A stretch of DNA of 64,000 nt from the NCBI GenBank assembly GCA_045654645.1, contig JAZONR010000039.1, positions 29,005 to 93,004 of the forward strand, in the 5' to 3' direction. The position numbers and the translations under genes are program-made. The notes below the pieces were generated by a model. It did no database searches. It saw nothing but the letters and a program-made list of their open reading frames with translations, and was not told the DNA's origin. Positions 52,075 to 64,000 of this stretch are shown here, piece after piece (within the stretch, counting starts at the first letter, position 1; each line of letters opens with the position of its first letter). This DNA is from HGM04593 sp045654645. GTDB taxonomy: Bacteria; Bacteroidota; Bacteroidia; Bacteroidales; Bacteroidaceae.

Positions 52075-52105
52075 CAAAAATAAAGCTAAATATTTATAAA
52101 AACAA
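52075..52105 (-). promoter_or_regulatory. Promoter of glsA-glsB operon
   Basis: On the minus strand TTG (52103-52105) lies exactly 20 bp from TATTTTTG (52075-52082), giving a start near 52068 and a ~25-nt leader. The remaining 200 bp up to the rpoC terminator hold nothing recognisable. Confidence 0.72.
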
Positions 52106-52304
52106 GATATTCGTTCAAAGGTGTGGTTCCGCATCTTCTAATTTAGCACTGCATAAAAATGGTGAAGAGCGAAGAATGATGAAAAACTATATTTAACGGA
52201 CTTTTTATTCACCTGATGAATAATGCTCAACAACGGGTAGAGCCAGTGATACAGGTGTCAGGAATTGGGATACCGGGAGAGGGCAGATTGAATGAAGGGC
52301 AAAA

Positions 52305-52342
52305 AAAAGATACGCCAGACGAATTCGTCTAGCGTATCTTTT
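52305..52342 (-). terminator. Terminator of rpoC (end of the rpl-rpo operon)
   Basis: An extended inverted repeat with an 11-bp outer stem (AAAAGATACGC), a single C/A mismatch, and a 7-bp inner stem around GAATTC. It starts 19 bp beyond the rpoC stop on the minus strand and is flanked by a run of T on that strand. Confidence 0.88.
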
Positions 52343-52360
52343 AATTATAGAATAACTTGA

Positions 52361-56710
<4,350 letters not shown>

Positions 56711-56741
56711 AATTCTATATTGACAAACGTGAAGGAATTAT

Positions 56742-59700
56742 TTATTCAAATGAAATGCTCAAGCCCAAACCGCGAAGCTCGTGCAAAAGCACGTTAAGAG
56801 ACTCTGGGATGCCTGGTGTAGGCATAGCGTCGCCCTTAACAATAGCTTCATAGGCCTTTGAACGACCAACAACGTCATCCGACTTGATGGTAAGAATCTC
56901 CTGAAGGATGTGTGCTGCACCGAATGCCTCGAGAGCCCAAACCTCCATCTCTCCGAAACGCTGACCACCAAACTGAGCCTTACCACCGAGCGGTTGCTGG
57001 GTAATGAGTGAGTAGGGGCCTATTGAACGGGCGTGCATCTTGTCCTCAACCATATGACCGAGCTTCAGCATATAGCTGACACCCACTGTCGCAGGCTGGT
57101 CAAAACGGTCGCCGGTACCACCGTCATAGAGATATGTCTTACCAAAGCGGGGAATACCGGCCTTGTCGGTCCACTCACACAGGTCATCAAGCTTGGCACC
57201 GTCGAAGATAGGAGTAGCGAACTTAACTCCCAGCTCCTTACCTGCACGACCAAGAACGGTCTCAAAAATCTGACCGATGTTCATACGTGAAGGCACACCC
57301 AGAGGGTTAAGAATGATATCTACAGGAGTACCGTCCTCGAGGAAAGGCATATCCTCCTGGCGAACAACGCGCGACACGATACCCTTGTTACCGTGGCGAC
57401 CCGCCATCTTATCACCAACACCAATCTTACGTTTCTTTGCAATGTAAACCTTTGCCATCTTCATTGTACCTGAAGGAAGCTCATCACCAATGGTGAGGGC
57501 AAACTTCTCACGCTTAACCTCGGCATCCAACTCCTTGTACTTGTGGATGAAGTTGATTATAAGCGCACGGATAAGGTCATTTGTGTGGGCGTCGGCAGTC
57601 CACTTGCTCAACTGAACAGCAGTGTAGTCAAGAGCCTCAAGCTCGGGACGTGTAAACTTAGCACCCTTTGCAATTACCTCTGTGCCCATAAAGTCCTTCA
57701 CACCCTGTGAAACGTTGTCGCCAACCAGAGTCAAGAGCTTGTCAATGAGAATATCCTTGAGTGCATCAACCTTCTGCTGGAACTCGTCATCAATCTTTGG
57801 AAGCTTTGCCTTGTCGGCCATCTTGGCCGAACGTGTCTTCTCGGCACGCTGGAAGAGACGTCGGTCAATAACAACACCCTGAAGCGAGGGAGAAGCCTTC
57901 AATGAGGCATCCTTAACATCACCGGCCTTATCGCCGAAGATTGCACGCAGAAGTTTCTCCTCGGGAGTAGGATCCGACTCACCCTTAGGTGTAATCTTAC
58001 CAATGATGATATCACCGGGCTTAACATAAGCACCCACACGGATGATACCGTTCTTGTCGAGGTCTTTTGTAGCATCCTCGCTCACATTGGGGATATCATC
58101 GGTAAACTCCTCCATACCACGCTTTGTCTCGCGAACCTCGAGTGAGAGCTCATCAACGTGCACTGAAGTGAGAATATCCTCGCGAACAACTCTCTCGTTG
58201 AGAACGATGGCATCCTCATAGTTATAACCCTTCCAAGGCATATATGCAACAAGCAGGTTCTTTCCGAGTGCAAGCTCGCCGGCCTGTGTTGAATAACCCT
58301 CGGTGAGGATATCACCGGCCTTCACCTTCTGACCCTTATTGCAGATAGGACGGAGGTCGATGGTCATATTCTGGTTAGTACGACGGAACTTAGGAATGAT
58401 ATACTCCTTAGAGGCAGACTCGAAGCTTACGAACTCCTCCTCCTCGGTGCGGTCGTACTTGATTACTATTCTTGAAGCATCAACAAACTCAATAACACCG
58501 TCGCCCTCGGCAACAATCTGTGTACGTGAGTCCTCAACAAGCTGCTTCTCAAAACCGGTACCTACAATAGGAGCCTCGGTGGTGAGAAGGGGAACTGCCT
58601 GGCGCATCATATTAGAACCCATCAACGCACGGTTGGCATCGTCGTGCTCAAGGAAGGGAATAAGTGATGCAGCAATTGATGCAATCTGCTGGGGAGAAAC
58701 GTCCATCAGCTCTACCCTGCCCGGCTCAACAACCGGATAGTCGGCATCCTGACGTGTCTTCACCTTTTTGAGGATAAAGTTACCCTCTGCGTCGAGCGGA
58801 GCATTACCCTGGGCAATAATGCGGCCCTCCTCCTCCTCGGCGGTATAATAAACAACATTCTTGTTGTCGATGTCCACCTTGCTGTTAGCAACTGAACGAT
58901 AAGGTGTTACAATGAAACCAAGTTCATTGATTTTTGCATAAATACACAAAGAAGATATCAAACCGATGTTCGGACCCTCAGGTGTCTCAATAGGACAGAG
59001 ACGGCCATAGTGGGTGTAGTGAACGTCGCGAACCTCGAAACCTGCACGGTCGCGTGAAAGACCGCCGGGACCAAGGGCCGAAAGACGGCGCTTGTGGGTG
59101 ATTTCGGCAAGCGGGTTTGTCTGGTCCATAAACTGAGACAAGGCATTGGTGCCGAAGAATGTGTTGATAACAGCCGAAACGGTCTTTGCGTTGATGAGGT
59201 CGGTTGGTGTGAAGACCTCGTTGTCGCGCACGTTCATTCTCTCGCGTATTGTACGCGCCATACGTGCAAGACCAATCGCAAACTGGTTAGAGAGCTGCTC
59301 GCCCACAGTGCGAACGCGACGGTTGCTCAAGTGGTCGATATCATCGACAGTAGCCATTGAGTTCACAAGACCAATGAGGTACTTTATAATCTCAATGATA
59401 TCCTCCTTTGTCAAAACTCTTACATCCATATCGGTAGAGAGGCCAAGCTTGCGGTTGATGCGGTAACGGCCAACATCACCAAGGTCATAGCGCTTCTCCG
59501 AGAAGAAGAGGTTGTTGATTACTTCGCGAGCGCTGGCATCATCGGCAGGCTCTGCATTGCGCAACAGACGGAAGATGCAGTCAATAGCCTGCTTCTCCGA
59601 GTTACTTGTATCTTTGTCAAGCGTGTTGAATATCAGTGAATAGTCAGCAGCATTGGGATCATCATTTTCTTTATGGAGAAGAATTGTCTCAACACCGCTG

Positions 59701-60560
59701 TCAAGGATGCACTCAACGAGATTCTCATCAAGAACGGAACCGCGCTCAACAACTACCTCGCTGCGCTCTATTGATACAACCTCACCGGTATCTGCATCAA
59801 CATAATCTTCCTGGCGTGTTTTAACAACATTACCGGCCATCTTGCGGCCAAGAACCTTCTTCATACTTGCCTTGGTAACCTTGTACTCCTCGGCAAGATC
59901 AAATATCTCAAGGATATCCTTGTCGCTATCGAAACCAATCGCGCGCAAAAGTGTTGTAACAGGCAACTTCTTCTTGCGGTCGATGTAGGCATACATCACA
60001 TTGTTGATGTCGGTAGCAAACTCAATCCAAGAGCCCTTGAAAGGAATTATACGTGCTGAATAAAGGGGTGTACCGTTGGCGTGTACGCTCTGTCCGAAGA
60101 AGACACCTGGTGAACGGTGCAACTGAGATACCACAACGCGCTCAGCACCGTTGATAATGAATGTACCTTGCTTTGTCATATAAGGGATGGGACCAAGGAA
60201 CACATCCTGGATGACAGTATCAAAATCCTCGTGGTCGGGGTCGGTACAGTAAAGTTTCAACTTTGCCTTGAGTGGAACACTATAGGTCAATCCGCGCTCT
60301 AAGCACTCTGTTATTGAATAGCGGGGCGGGTCTATATAATAGTCCAGGAACTCCAACACAAAATTGTTCCTCGTGTCGGTGATGGGAAAATTCTCCGCGA
60401 AGACCTTATAAAGGCCATCGTTCACACGTTTTTCAGGAGGAGTATCAAGCTGGAGGAAATCCTCGAACGACTTCAATTGAACTTCCAAAAAGTCCGGACA
60501 AGGCATTGGATCTTTTATAGAAGCAAAGTTAATTCTTTGATTATCAGTTTGTAATGACAT
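56742..60560 (-). CDS. rpoB: RNA polymerase subunit beta
   Basis: A 1272-residue beta subunit. The start is set at the ATG at 60560 (MSLQTDNQRINFASIKDP), because the longer frame uses a TTG inside the attenuator region. The rifampicin pocket (residues ~470-500) reads LSQFMDQTNPLAEITHKRRLSAL: the usual resistance positions Asp, His and Ser equivalent to E. coli 516, 526 and 531 are wild-type, so sensitivity is expected; Ala replaces Ser at the position equivalent to 522. The C-terminal part is complete. A terminator-like hairpin precedes the gene. Confidence 0.99.
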   Translation of the reverse strand: MSLQTDNQRINFASIKDPMPCPDFLEVQLKSFEDFLQLDTPPEKRVNDGLYKVFAENFPITDTRNNFVLEFLDYYIDPPRYSITECLERGLTYSVPLKAKLKLYCTDPDHEDFDTVIQDVFLGPIPYMTKQGTFIINGAERVVVSQLHRSPGVFFGQSVHANGTPLYSARIIPFKGSWIEFATDINNVMYAYIDRKKKLPVTTLLRAIGFDSDKDILEIFDLAEEYKVTKASMKKVLGRKMAGNVVKTRQEDYVDADTGEVVSIERSEVVVERGSVLDENLVECILDSGVETILLHKENDDPNAADYSLIFNTLDKDTSNSEKQAIDCIFRLLRNAEPADDASAREVINNLFFSEKRYDLGDVGRYRINRKLGLSTDMDVRVLTKEDIIEIIKYLIGLVNSMATVDDIDHLSNRRVRTVGEQLSNQFAIGLARMARTIRERMNVRDNEVFTPTDLINAKTVSAVINTFFGTNALSQFMDQTNPLAEITHKRRLSALGPGGLSRDRAGFEVRDVHYTHYGRLCPIETPEGPNIGLISSLCIYAKINELGFIVTPYRSVANSKVDIDNKNVVYYTAEEEEGRIIAQGNAPLDAEGNFILKKVKTRQDADYPVVEPGRVELMDVSPQQIASIAASLIPFLEHDDANRALMGSNMMRQAVPLLTTEAPIVGTGFEKQLVEDSRTQIVAEGDGVIEFVDASRIVIKYDRTEEEEFVSFESASKEYIIPKFRRTNQNMTIDLRPICNKGQKVKAGDILTEGYSTQAGELALGKNLLVAYMPWKGYNYEDAIVLNERVVREDILTSVHVDELSLEVRETKRGMEEFTDDIPNVSEDATKDLDKNGIIRVGAYVKPGDIIIGKITPKGESDPTPEEKLLRAIFGDKAGDVKDASLKASPSLQGVVIDRRLFQRAEKTRSAKMADKAKLPKIDDEFQQKVDALKDILIDKLLTLVGDNVSQGVKDFMGTEVIAKGAKFTRPELEALDYTAVQLSKWTADAHTNDLIRALIINFIHKYKELDAEVKREKFALTIGDELPSGTMKMAKVYIAKKRKIGVGDKMAGRHGNKGIVSRVVRQEDMPFLEDGTPVDIILNPLGVPSRMNIGQIFETVLGRAGKELGVKFATPIFDGAKLDDLCEWTDKAGIPRFGKTYLYDGGTGDRFDQPATVGVSYMLKLGHMVEDKMHARSIGPYSLITQQPLGGKAQFGGQRFGEMEVWALEAFGAAHILQEILTIKSDDVVGRSKAYEAIVKGDAMPTPGIPESLNVLLHELRGLGLSISFE

Positions 60561-60604
60561 TGTGGTAAATGTTTTATAACTTACTTTTCTTTTTACGCAC
60601 AAAA

Positions 60605-60635
60605 GGTTAAGAACCCTTTTATCGGGTTCTTAACC
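60605..60635 (-). promoter_or_regulatory. Attenuator-like hairpin between rplL and rpoB
   Basis: A perfect 12-bp stem (60605-60616 with 60624-60635) and a 7-nt loop; on the minus strand it is followed by CTTTTGTG-like T-rich sequence. It lies 30 bp after the rplL stop and 45 bp before the rpoB start. E. coli also has a partial terminator at this place that lowers rpoBC relative to rplL. A second, 5-bp hairpin lies at 60641-60655. Confidence 0.7.
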
Positions 60636-60665
60636 ATTATACCCTTGTGCAGGGTTTGGGTGGGC

Positions 60666-61043
60666 TTACTTAATCTCAACCTCAGCACCAGACTCCTCGA
60701 TAGTCTTCTTCAAAGACTCAGCCTCTGCCTTGGGAAGACCCTCCTTAAGCACGCTGGGAGCTGCATCAACGAGGTCCTTAGCCTCCTTCAAACCAAGACC
60801 ACAAGCCTCCTTAACAGCCTTAACAACTGCAAGCTTCTGAGCACCTGCGCTCTTCAAAACTACGTCGAACTCAGTCTTCTCCTCAGCTGCAGCAGCGCCA
60901 GCGCCAGCAGCGGGAGCAGCAACAGCAACAGCTGCAGCAGCGGGTTCGATACCATATTCTTCCTTCAGGATGTTTGCAAGTTCGTTAACGTCTTTAACTG
61001 TAAGGTTAACCAATTCTTCTGCAAGAGCTTTCAAATCTGCCAT
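60666..61043 (-). CDS. rplL: Ribosomal protein L7/L12 (bL12)
   Basis: A 125-residue stalk protein. N-terminal dimerisation domain (1-~33, LAEELVNLTVKDVNELANIL), an Ala/Gly-rich hinge (~35-52) and a C-terminal factor-binding domain (~55-125, EKTEFDVVLKSAG...KLAVVKAVKEACGLGLKEAKDLV). This is the usual layout. It follows rplJ by 44 bp. Confidence 0.98.
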   Translation of the reverse strand: MADLKALAEELVNLTVKDVNELANILKEEYGIEPAAAAVAVAAPAAGAGAAAAEEKTEFDVVLKSAGAQKLAVVKAVKEACGLGLKEAKDLVDAAPSVLKEGLPKAEAESLKKTIEESGAEVEIK

Positions 61044-61087
61044 TTTCGTATAAATTTAAATTGTTTTTACTAATTGAATTTTGATTA

Positions 61088-61603
61088 TTATCTTTCACCG
61101 AGTGTCTTAAGAACTCCGTGGATGGTATTACCACCTGATTGAAGAGCTGAAACAACATTCTTGATCGGTGACTGCAGCAATGCAATAACGTCAGCGATAA
61201 GCTCGTTCTTGCTCTTGATGTTGATAAGAGCATCAAGCTGCTCGGCACCAACATAGAAGCTTTCCTCAGCATAAGCACCCTTGAGCGCAGGAACTGCAGC
61301 CTTACCTGCAACATCCTTAATCAACTTGGCGGGTACGTTTGCTGTGTTGCAAAGCAACATAGCTGTTGTTCCTTTAAGACAGGGGTAGAGAGGAGAGAAA
61401 TCTATCTCAGAAGCCTCAAAAGCCTTCATAAGAAGAGTGTTCTTCACCAAAAGCATCTTAACCTCCTGCTTGTAGCACTTGGCGCGCATTGCGTTAGTTG
61501 CAGCTGCATTCATTGCAGTTACGTCTACCAAGTAGAAGTGCGCGTATTCCTTGATAACGTCGCCAATATTGGCGCTTACGATTACTTTATCTTCCTTCTT
61601 CAT
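61088..61603 (-). CDS. rplJ: Ribosomal protein L10 (uL10)
   Basis: A 171-residue L10, the stalk base that binds L7/L12 dimers through its C-terminal helix and contacts 23S rRNA through its N-terminal globular domain (KEYAHFYLVDVTAMNAAATNAMRAKCYKQEVKMLLVKN, about 15-52, not written in one piece elsewhere). In other bacteria L10-L7/L12 represses its own mRNA; a leader structure for this was not identified in the 12-bp gap to rplA, so any control would have to act within the rplA coding region. Confidence 0.97.
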   Translation of the reverse strand: MKKEDKVIVSANIGDVIKEYAHFYLVDVTAMNAAATNAMRAKCYKQEVKMLLVKNTLLMKAFEASEIDFSPLYPCLKGTTAMLLCNTANVPAKLIKDVAGKAAVPALKGAYAEESFYVGAEQLDALINIKSKNELIADVIALLQSPIKNVVSALQSGGNTIHGVLKTLGER

Positions 61604-61615
61604 AGCTCATCAAGA

Positions 61616-62308
61616 TTATTCGATGGTCTTGGGATCTATGCGAAGACCCTTACTCATCGTAGTTGATAGGAATACACTCTTAACATAAGTACCCTTTGCT
61701 GTAGAAGGTTTCAGCTTATGAATTGTAGCCATAAACTCCTTCACGTTGGCAATGATAGCATCGGGAGTAAAAGATGCCTTACCGATAGAAGCGTGTACAA
61801 TACCCGCCTTGTCTACCTTGAAGTCGATCTTACCCTGCTTCACTTCCTTAACAGCCTTAGGTATATCCATTGTAACGGTACCGCTCTTGGGGTTCGGCAT
61901 CAATCCGCGAGGACCGAGAACGCGACCGAGCGCACCTAATTTACCCATAATGGACGGCATTGTGATGATAATGTCGATATCCGTCCAACCACCTTTGATC
62001 TTTTCGATATACTCATCGAGACCAACATAGTCAGCACCTGCCGCTTTTGCAGCTTCTTCCACATCGGGAGTACACAAGCAAAGAACGCGAACCTCCTTAC
62101 CGGTACCGCTGGGGAGAGAAACAACACCTCTCACCATCTGGTTTGCCTTACGGGGGTCAACGCCAAGGCGTACATCGATATCCACAGAAGCGTCGAACTT
62201 TGTAAAGGTAATCTCCTTCAACAATTCAACAGCCTCGTTCAATGGATAGGATTTAGCTGTGTCAACTTTAGCGGCTGCTAACTTTTGATTTTTTGTCAGT
62301 TTACCCAT
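61616..62308 (-). CDS. rplA: Ribosomal protein L1 (uL1)
   Basis: A 230-residue L1 of the large-subunit stalk that binds 23S rRNA and often its own mRNA. Domain I contains FTKFDASVDIDVRLGVDPRKANQ, the RNA-binding face; domain II follows with GPRGLMPNPKSGTVT near 130-145. Length standard. It lies 14 bp after rplK and 12 bp before rplJ. Confidence 0.98.
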   Translation of the reverse strand: MGKLTKNQKLAAAKVDTAKSYPLNEAVELLKEITFTKFDASVDIDVRLGVDPRKANQMVRGVVSLPSGTGKEVRVLCLCTPDVEEAAKAAGADYVGLDEYIEKIKGGWTDIDIIITMPSIMGKLGALGRVLGPRGLMPNPKSGTVTMDIPKAVKEVKQGKIDFKVDKAGIVHASIGKASFTPDAIIANVKEFMATIHKLKPSTAKGTYVKSVFLSTTMSKGLRIDPKTIE

Positions 62309-62322
62309 TCTAGTCTAATTTT

Positions 62323-62766
62323 TTAATTGTTTCCGGGAAAAGTTCCACTTACACTGATACCCATACTTCTTGCTGTACCGGCAACCATCTTCATAGCAGC
62401 CTCTACAGTAAAGCAGTTCAAGTCAGGCATCTTCTCTTTCGCGATAGCCTCAACCTGCTCCCAAGTAATAGAAGCAACCTTTTTACGGTTGGGCTCTGAA
62501 GATCCACCCTTAATCTTAGCCATCTCAAGCAACTGGATAGCTACAGGAGGAGTCTTTACTACGAAATCGAAAGACTTGTCTGCGTAGTAAGTAATGATAA
62601 CAGGCAAAACTTTTCCGGCCTTATCCTGGGTTCTGGCATTAAACGCCTTGCAGAATTCCATAATATTGATTCCCTTAGAACCAAGTGCAGGTCCTACTGG
62701 AGGTGATGGATTTGCTGCGCCACCTTTAATCTGTAACTTGATAAGTCCAGCAATTTCTTTTGCCAT
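62323..62766 (-). CDS. rplK: Ribosomal protein L11 (uL11)
   Basis: A 147-residue L11. N-terminal domain with KLQIKGGAANPSPPVGPALGSKGINIMEFC (proline-rich thiostrepton-binding part) and C-terminal 23S rRNA-binding domain (KMPDLNCFTVEAAMKMVAGTARSMGI). It takes part in RelA activation in E. coli. It lies 53 bp after nusG. Confidence 0.98.
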   Translation of the reverse strand: MAKEIAGLIKLQIKGGAANPSPPVGPALGSKGINIMEFCKAFNARTQDKAGKVLPVIITYYADKSFDFVVKTPPVAIQLLEMAKIKGGSSEPNRKKVASITWEQVEAIAKEKMPDLNCFTVEAAMKMVAGTARSMGISVSGTFPGNN

Positions 62767-62819
62767 TGTAAAAAAAATCTATAAAATTCACAACAATCGA
62801 GTGATGTGTGGAAGCCGCA

Positions 62820-63362
62820 TCACTCTTTATCTACTTGCATATAACCTAAATCAACAGGAGTAGAACGTCCGAAAATCTTAACCATAACCTTCAAGCGCTT
62901 CTTCTCTGTATTTATCTCCTCGATAACACCGTTGAAGCCGGAGAATGGACCGGTATTAACCTTAACCACCTCACCAACAACAAACTCAAGTGTATTATCC
63001 TCGGGAACCTCCTGCAACTCATCAAGAGTACCCAAAATGCGATTAACCTCGGCCTGACGGATGGGTGTAGGCTTTTCTGTTCCACCCAAGAAACCAAGCA
63101 CATTAGGGGTATTACGAAGAAGGAAAGCTATATCACCAACCAACTCCGCCTCAACGAGGACATAACCGGGAAGATATGATTTCTCTTTCACGATGCGCTT
63201 TCCATTGCGCACCTGAACAACTTTTTCTGTAGGGATAAGGACTTGCGAAACCTTGTCGGTAAGACCGCGAAGTTTGATATCAGCCTCGATATACTCCTTC
63301 ACCTTAGCCTCTTTACCGCTGATGGCACGCAAGACGTACCATTTCTTATTGCTATCAGCCAT
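62820..63362 (-). CDS. nusG: Transcription termination/antitermination factor NusG
   Basis: A 180-residue NusG. N-terminal NGN domain (~1-115, KKWYVLRAISGKEAKVKEYIE and SYLPGYVLVEAE) that binds the polymerase clamp; C-terminal KOW domain (~125-180, VGEVVKVNTGPFSGFNGVIEEI) for S10/Rho contacts. Normal length. It follows secE by 12 bp. Confidence 0.98.
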   Translation of the reverse strand: MADSNKKWYVLRAISGKEAKVKEYIEADIKLRGLTDKVSQVLIPTEKVVQVRNGKRIVKEKSYLPGYVLVEAELVGDIAFLLRNTPNVLGFLGGTEKPTPIRQAEVNRILGTLDELQEVPEDNTLEFVVGEVVKVNTGPFSGFNGVIEEINTEKKRLKVMVKIFGRSTPVDLGYMQVDKE

Positions 63363-63374
63363 TTTGTCCTTGGA

Positions 63375-63572
63375 TTATGAAGGATAAACGATTCTTGCAA
63401 CCAACTCAAAAAGCTGGTCCATACCAAATACAACAAGGGCCAAAACCAGCGAAGATACAAACACAAGAATAGCTTGGCTCATAAGCTGTTTTGCTGTGGG
63501 CCAAGTTGTCTTATGCACAAGCTCATTGTAAGAAGCCTTACAATAGTTAACAAATCTAGTCAGCATAATCAT
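63375..63572 (-). CDS. secE: Preprotein translocase subunit SecE
   Basis: A 65-residue short SecE with an amphipathic N-terminal helix (RFVNYCKASYNELVHKTTWPTAKQL, conserved W-P) and a single transmembrane segment (~30-55). It clamps SecY. This single-TM form is normal outside Proteobacteria. A start two codons later (63566) is also possible. It lies 11 bp after tRNA-Trp. Confidence 0.95.
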   Translation of the reverse strand: MIMLTRFVNYCKASYNELVHKTTWPTAKQLMSQAILVFVSSLVLALVVFGMDQLFELVARIVYPS

Positions 63573-63583
63573 TTATTTTATAG

Positions 63584-63656
63584 CACGGGAAGAGAGGCTC
63601 GAACTCCCGACACCTGGTTTTGGAGACCAGTGCTCTACCAACTGAGCTATTCCCGT
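63584..63656 (-). tRNA. tRNA-Trp (anticodon CCA)
   Basis: A 73-nt cloverleaf on the minus strand: acceptor ACGGGAA with TTCCCGT, D-arm GCTC/GAGC, anticodon stem CTGGT/ACCAG with loop CTCCAAA (anticodon CCA), T-arm with TTCGAGC loop, discriminator G. CCA is not encoded. It is embedded between tuf and secE, an arrangement common in bacteria. Confidence 0.97.
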
Positions 63657-63661
63657 AGTTA

Positions 63662-63683
63662 CCGGTTCTCCGAAGAGAACCGG
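63662..63683 (-). other. UUCG hairpin between tuf and tRNA-Trp
   Basis: A perfect 9-bp stem (63662-63670 with 63675-63683). On the minus strand the loop is TTCG closed by C-G, the very stable UUCG tetraloop. It begins 20 bp after the tuf stop and ends 5 bp before the tRNA. No U-tract follows on that strand, so it is more likely an mRNA 3'-end stabiliser or processing guide than a terminator. Confidence 0.6.
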
Positions 63684-63703
63684 ATTTTTATATTATCGTC
63701 TTA

Positions 63704-64000
63704 TTATTCGATAACCTTAGTAATCTGACCGGCACCTACTGTGCGACCACCCTCGCGGATAGCGAATGTCAGACCCTCGTTCAATGCAACAGGATAAATC
63801 AAAGTTACAGTAATCTTCAAGTTATCACCGGGCATTACCATCTCAACGTCTGCGGGGAGAGTGATCTCACCTGTACAGTCCATTGTGCGGAGGTAGAACT
63901 GAGGACGATACTTGTTGCGGAATGAAGTGTGACGACCACCCTCTTCCTTCTTCAAGATATAAACCTGAGCCTCGAATACTGAGTAAGGCTTGATCTGACC
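63704..64000 (-). CDS. tuf: Elongation factor Tu, C-terminal part (5' end outside window)
   Basis: The last 98 residues of EF-Tu; the frame is open to the right edge. FEAQVYILKKEEGGRHTSF, YRPQFYLRTMDCTGEI and FAIREGGRTVGAGQITKV are signature blocks of domain III. It is the first gene seen of the leftward block tuf - tRNA-Trp - secE - nusG - rpl - rpo. Confidence 0.97.
   Translation of the reverse strand, partial: GQIKPYSVFEAQVYILKKEEGGRHTSFRNKYRPQFYLRTMDCTGEITLPADVEMVMPGDNLKITVTLIYPVALNEGLTFAIREGGRTVGAGQITKVIE

Overview
The window is a contiguous piece of a Bacteroidota (Bacteroidales) chromosome. Several things in the sequence point there: recurrent -7 boxes of the form TAnnTTTG, some with a TTG box 19-20 bp upstream (the Bacteroides-type promoter); almost no purine-rich Shine-Dalgarno sites; a fused MurF-alanine racemase; a class III fructose-1,6-bisphosphatase; meso-diaminopimelate dehydrogenase; GSCFA, DUF4292 and DUF4369 proteins; a long IspG; and a glycine-lipid acyltransferase pair. 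The gene content is core-like. I see no insertion sequence, integrase, phage gene, rRNA or CRISPR array.

Layout. 1-8.2 kb: the 3' end of an outer-membrane barrel gene, then a leftward operon menA - CPBP protease - radA - FAD oxidoreductase, divergent from thrA (aspartokinase/homoserine dehydrogenase). 8.2-17.3 kb: an ECF sigma factor converging on leftward ispG-purE and fbp, then a nucleoside kinase - rpoN - esterase operon. 17.5-19.4 kb: a two-gene cassette, a compact AAA/ABC ATPase plus a DUF4435 (TOPRIM-like) protein, resembling a minimal PARIS/OLD-type pair. 19.4-27.8 kb: leftward dxs-trkA-trkH, divergent from GSCFA-murF/alr. 27.9-35.3 kb: Na+-dependent transporter, ddh, pnp, a thioredoxin-fold lipoprotein, greA-HIT and tRNA-Ala. 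35.5-41.2 kb: a small orphan ORF, a GH92 alpha-mannosidase, lpd and inositol-3-phosphate synthase. 41.3-45.8 kb: argR-GNAT-argG-argC-argD. 45.9-52.0 kb: leftward glsA-like, glsB-like, dut, TPR protein, DUF4292 lipoprotein and EnvC-like protein. 52.4-64 kb: the leftward transcription/translation block tuf - tRNA-Trp - secE - nusG - rplK - rplA - rplJ - rplL - rpoB - rpoC.

Functional themes. Envelope biogenesis recurs: peptidoglycan (murF/alr, ddh, EnvC-like), isoprenoid and quinone synthesis (dxs, ispG, menA), and unusual membrane lipids (inositol phosphate, glycine lipids). Transcription machinery is the other theme (rpoB, rpoC, nusG, greA, rpoN, an ECF sigma factor).

Between the genes there are two dispersed repeat families. 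One is an ~86-bp element (tandem at 5308-5479, single at 17326-17409) that carries a -7 box and hairpins with compensatory changes, just upstream of leftward genes. The other is a 3'-end element (491-650, 27780-27886, 29371-29441): a terminator hairpin followed by a conserved tail, always just after a stop codon and in the orientation of that gene. The greA leader and the rplL-rpoB gap both hold terminator-like hairpins consistent with attenuation. Start codons were moved to internal ATGs where the longest open frame had an implausible N-terminus; those cases are stated in the entries.
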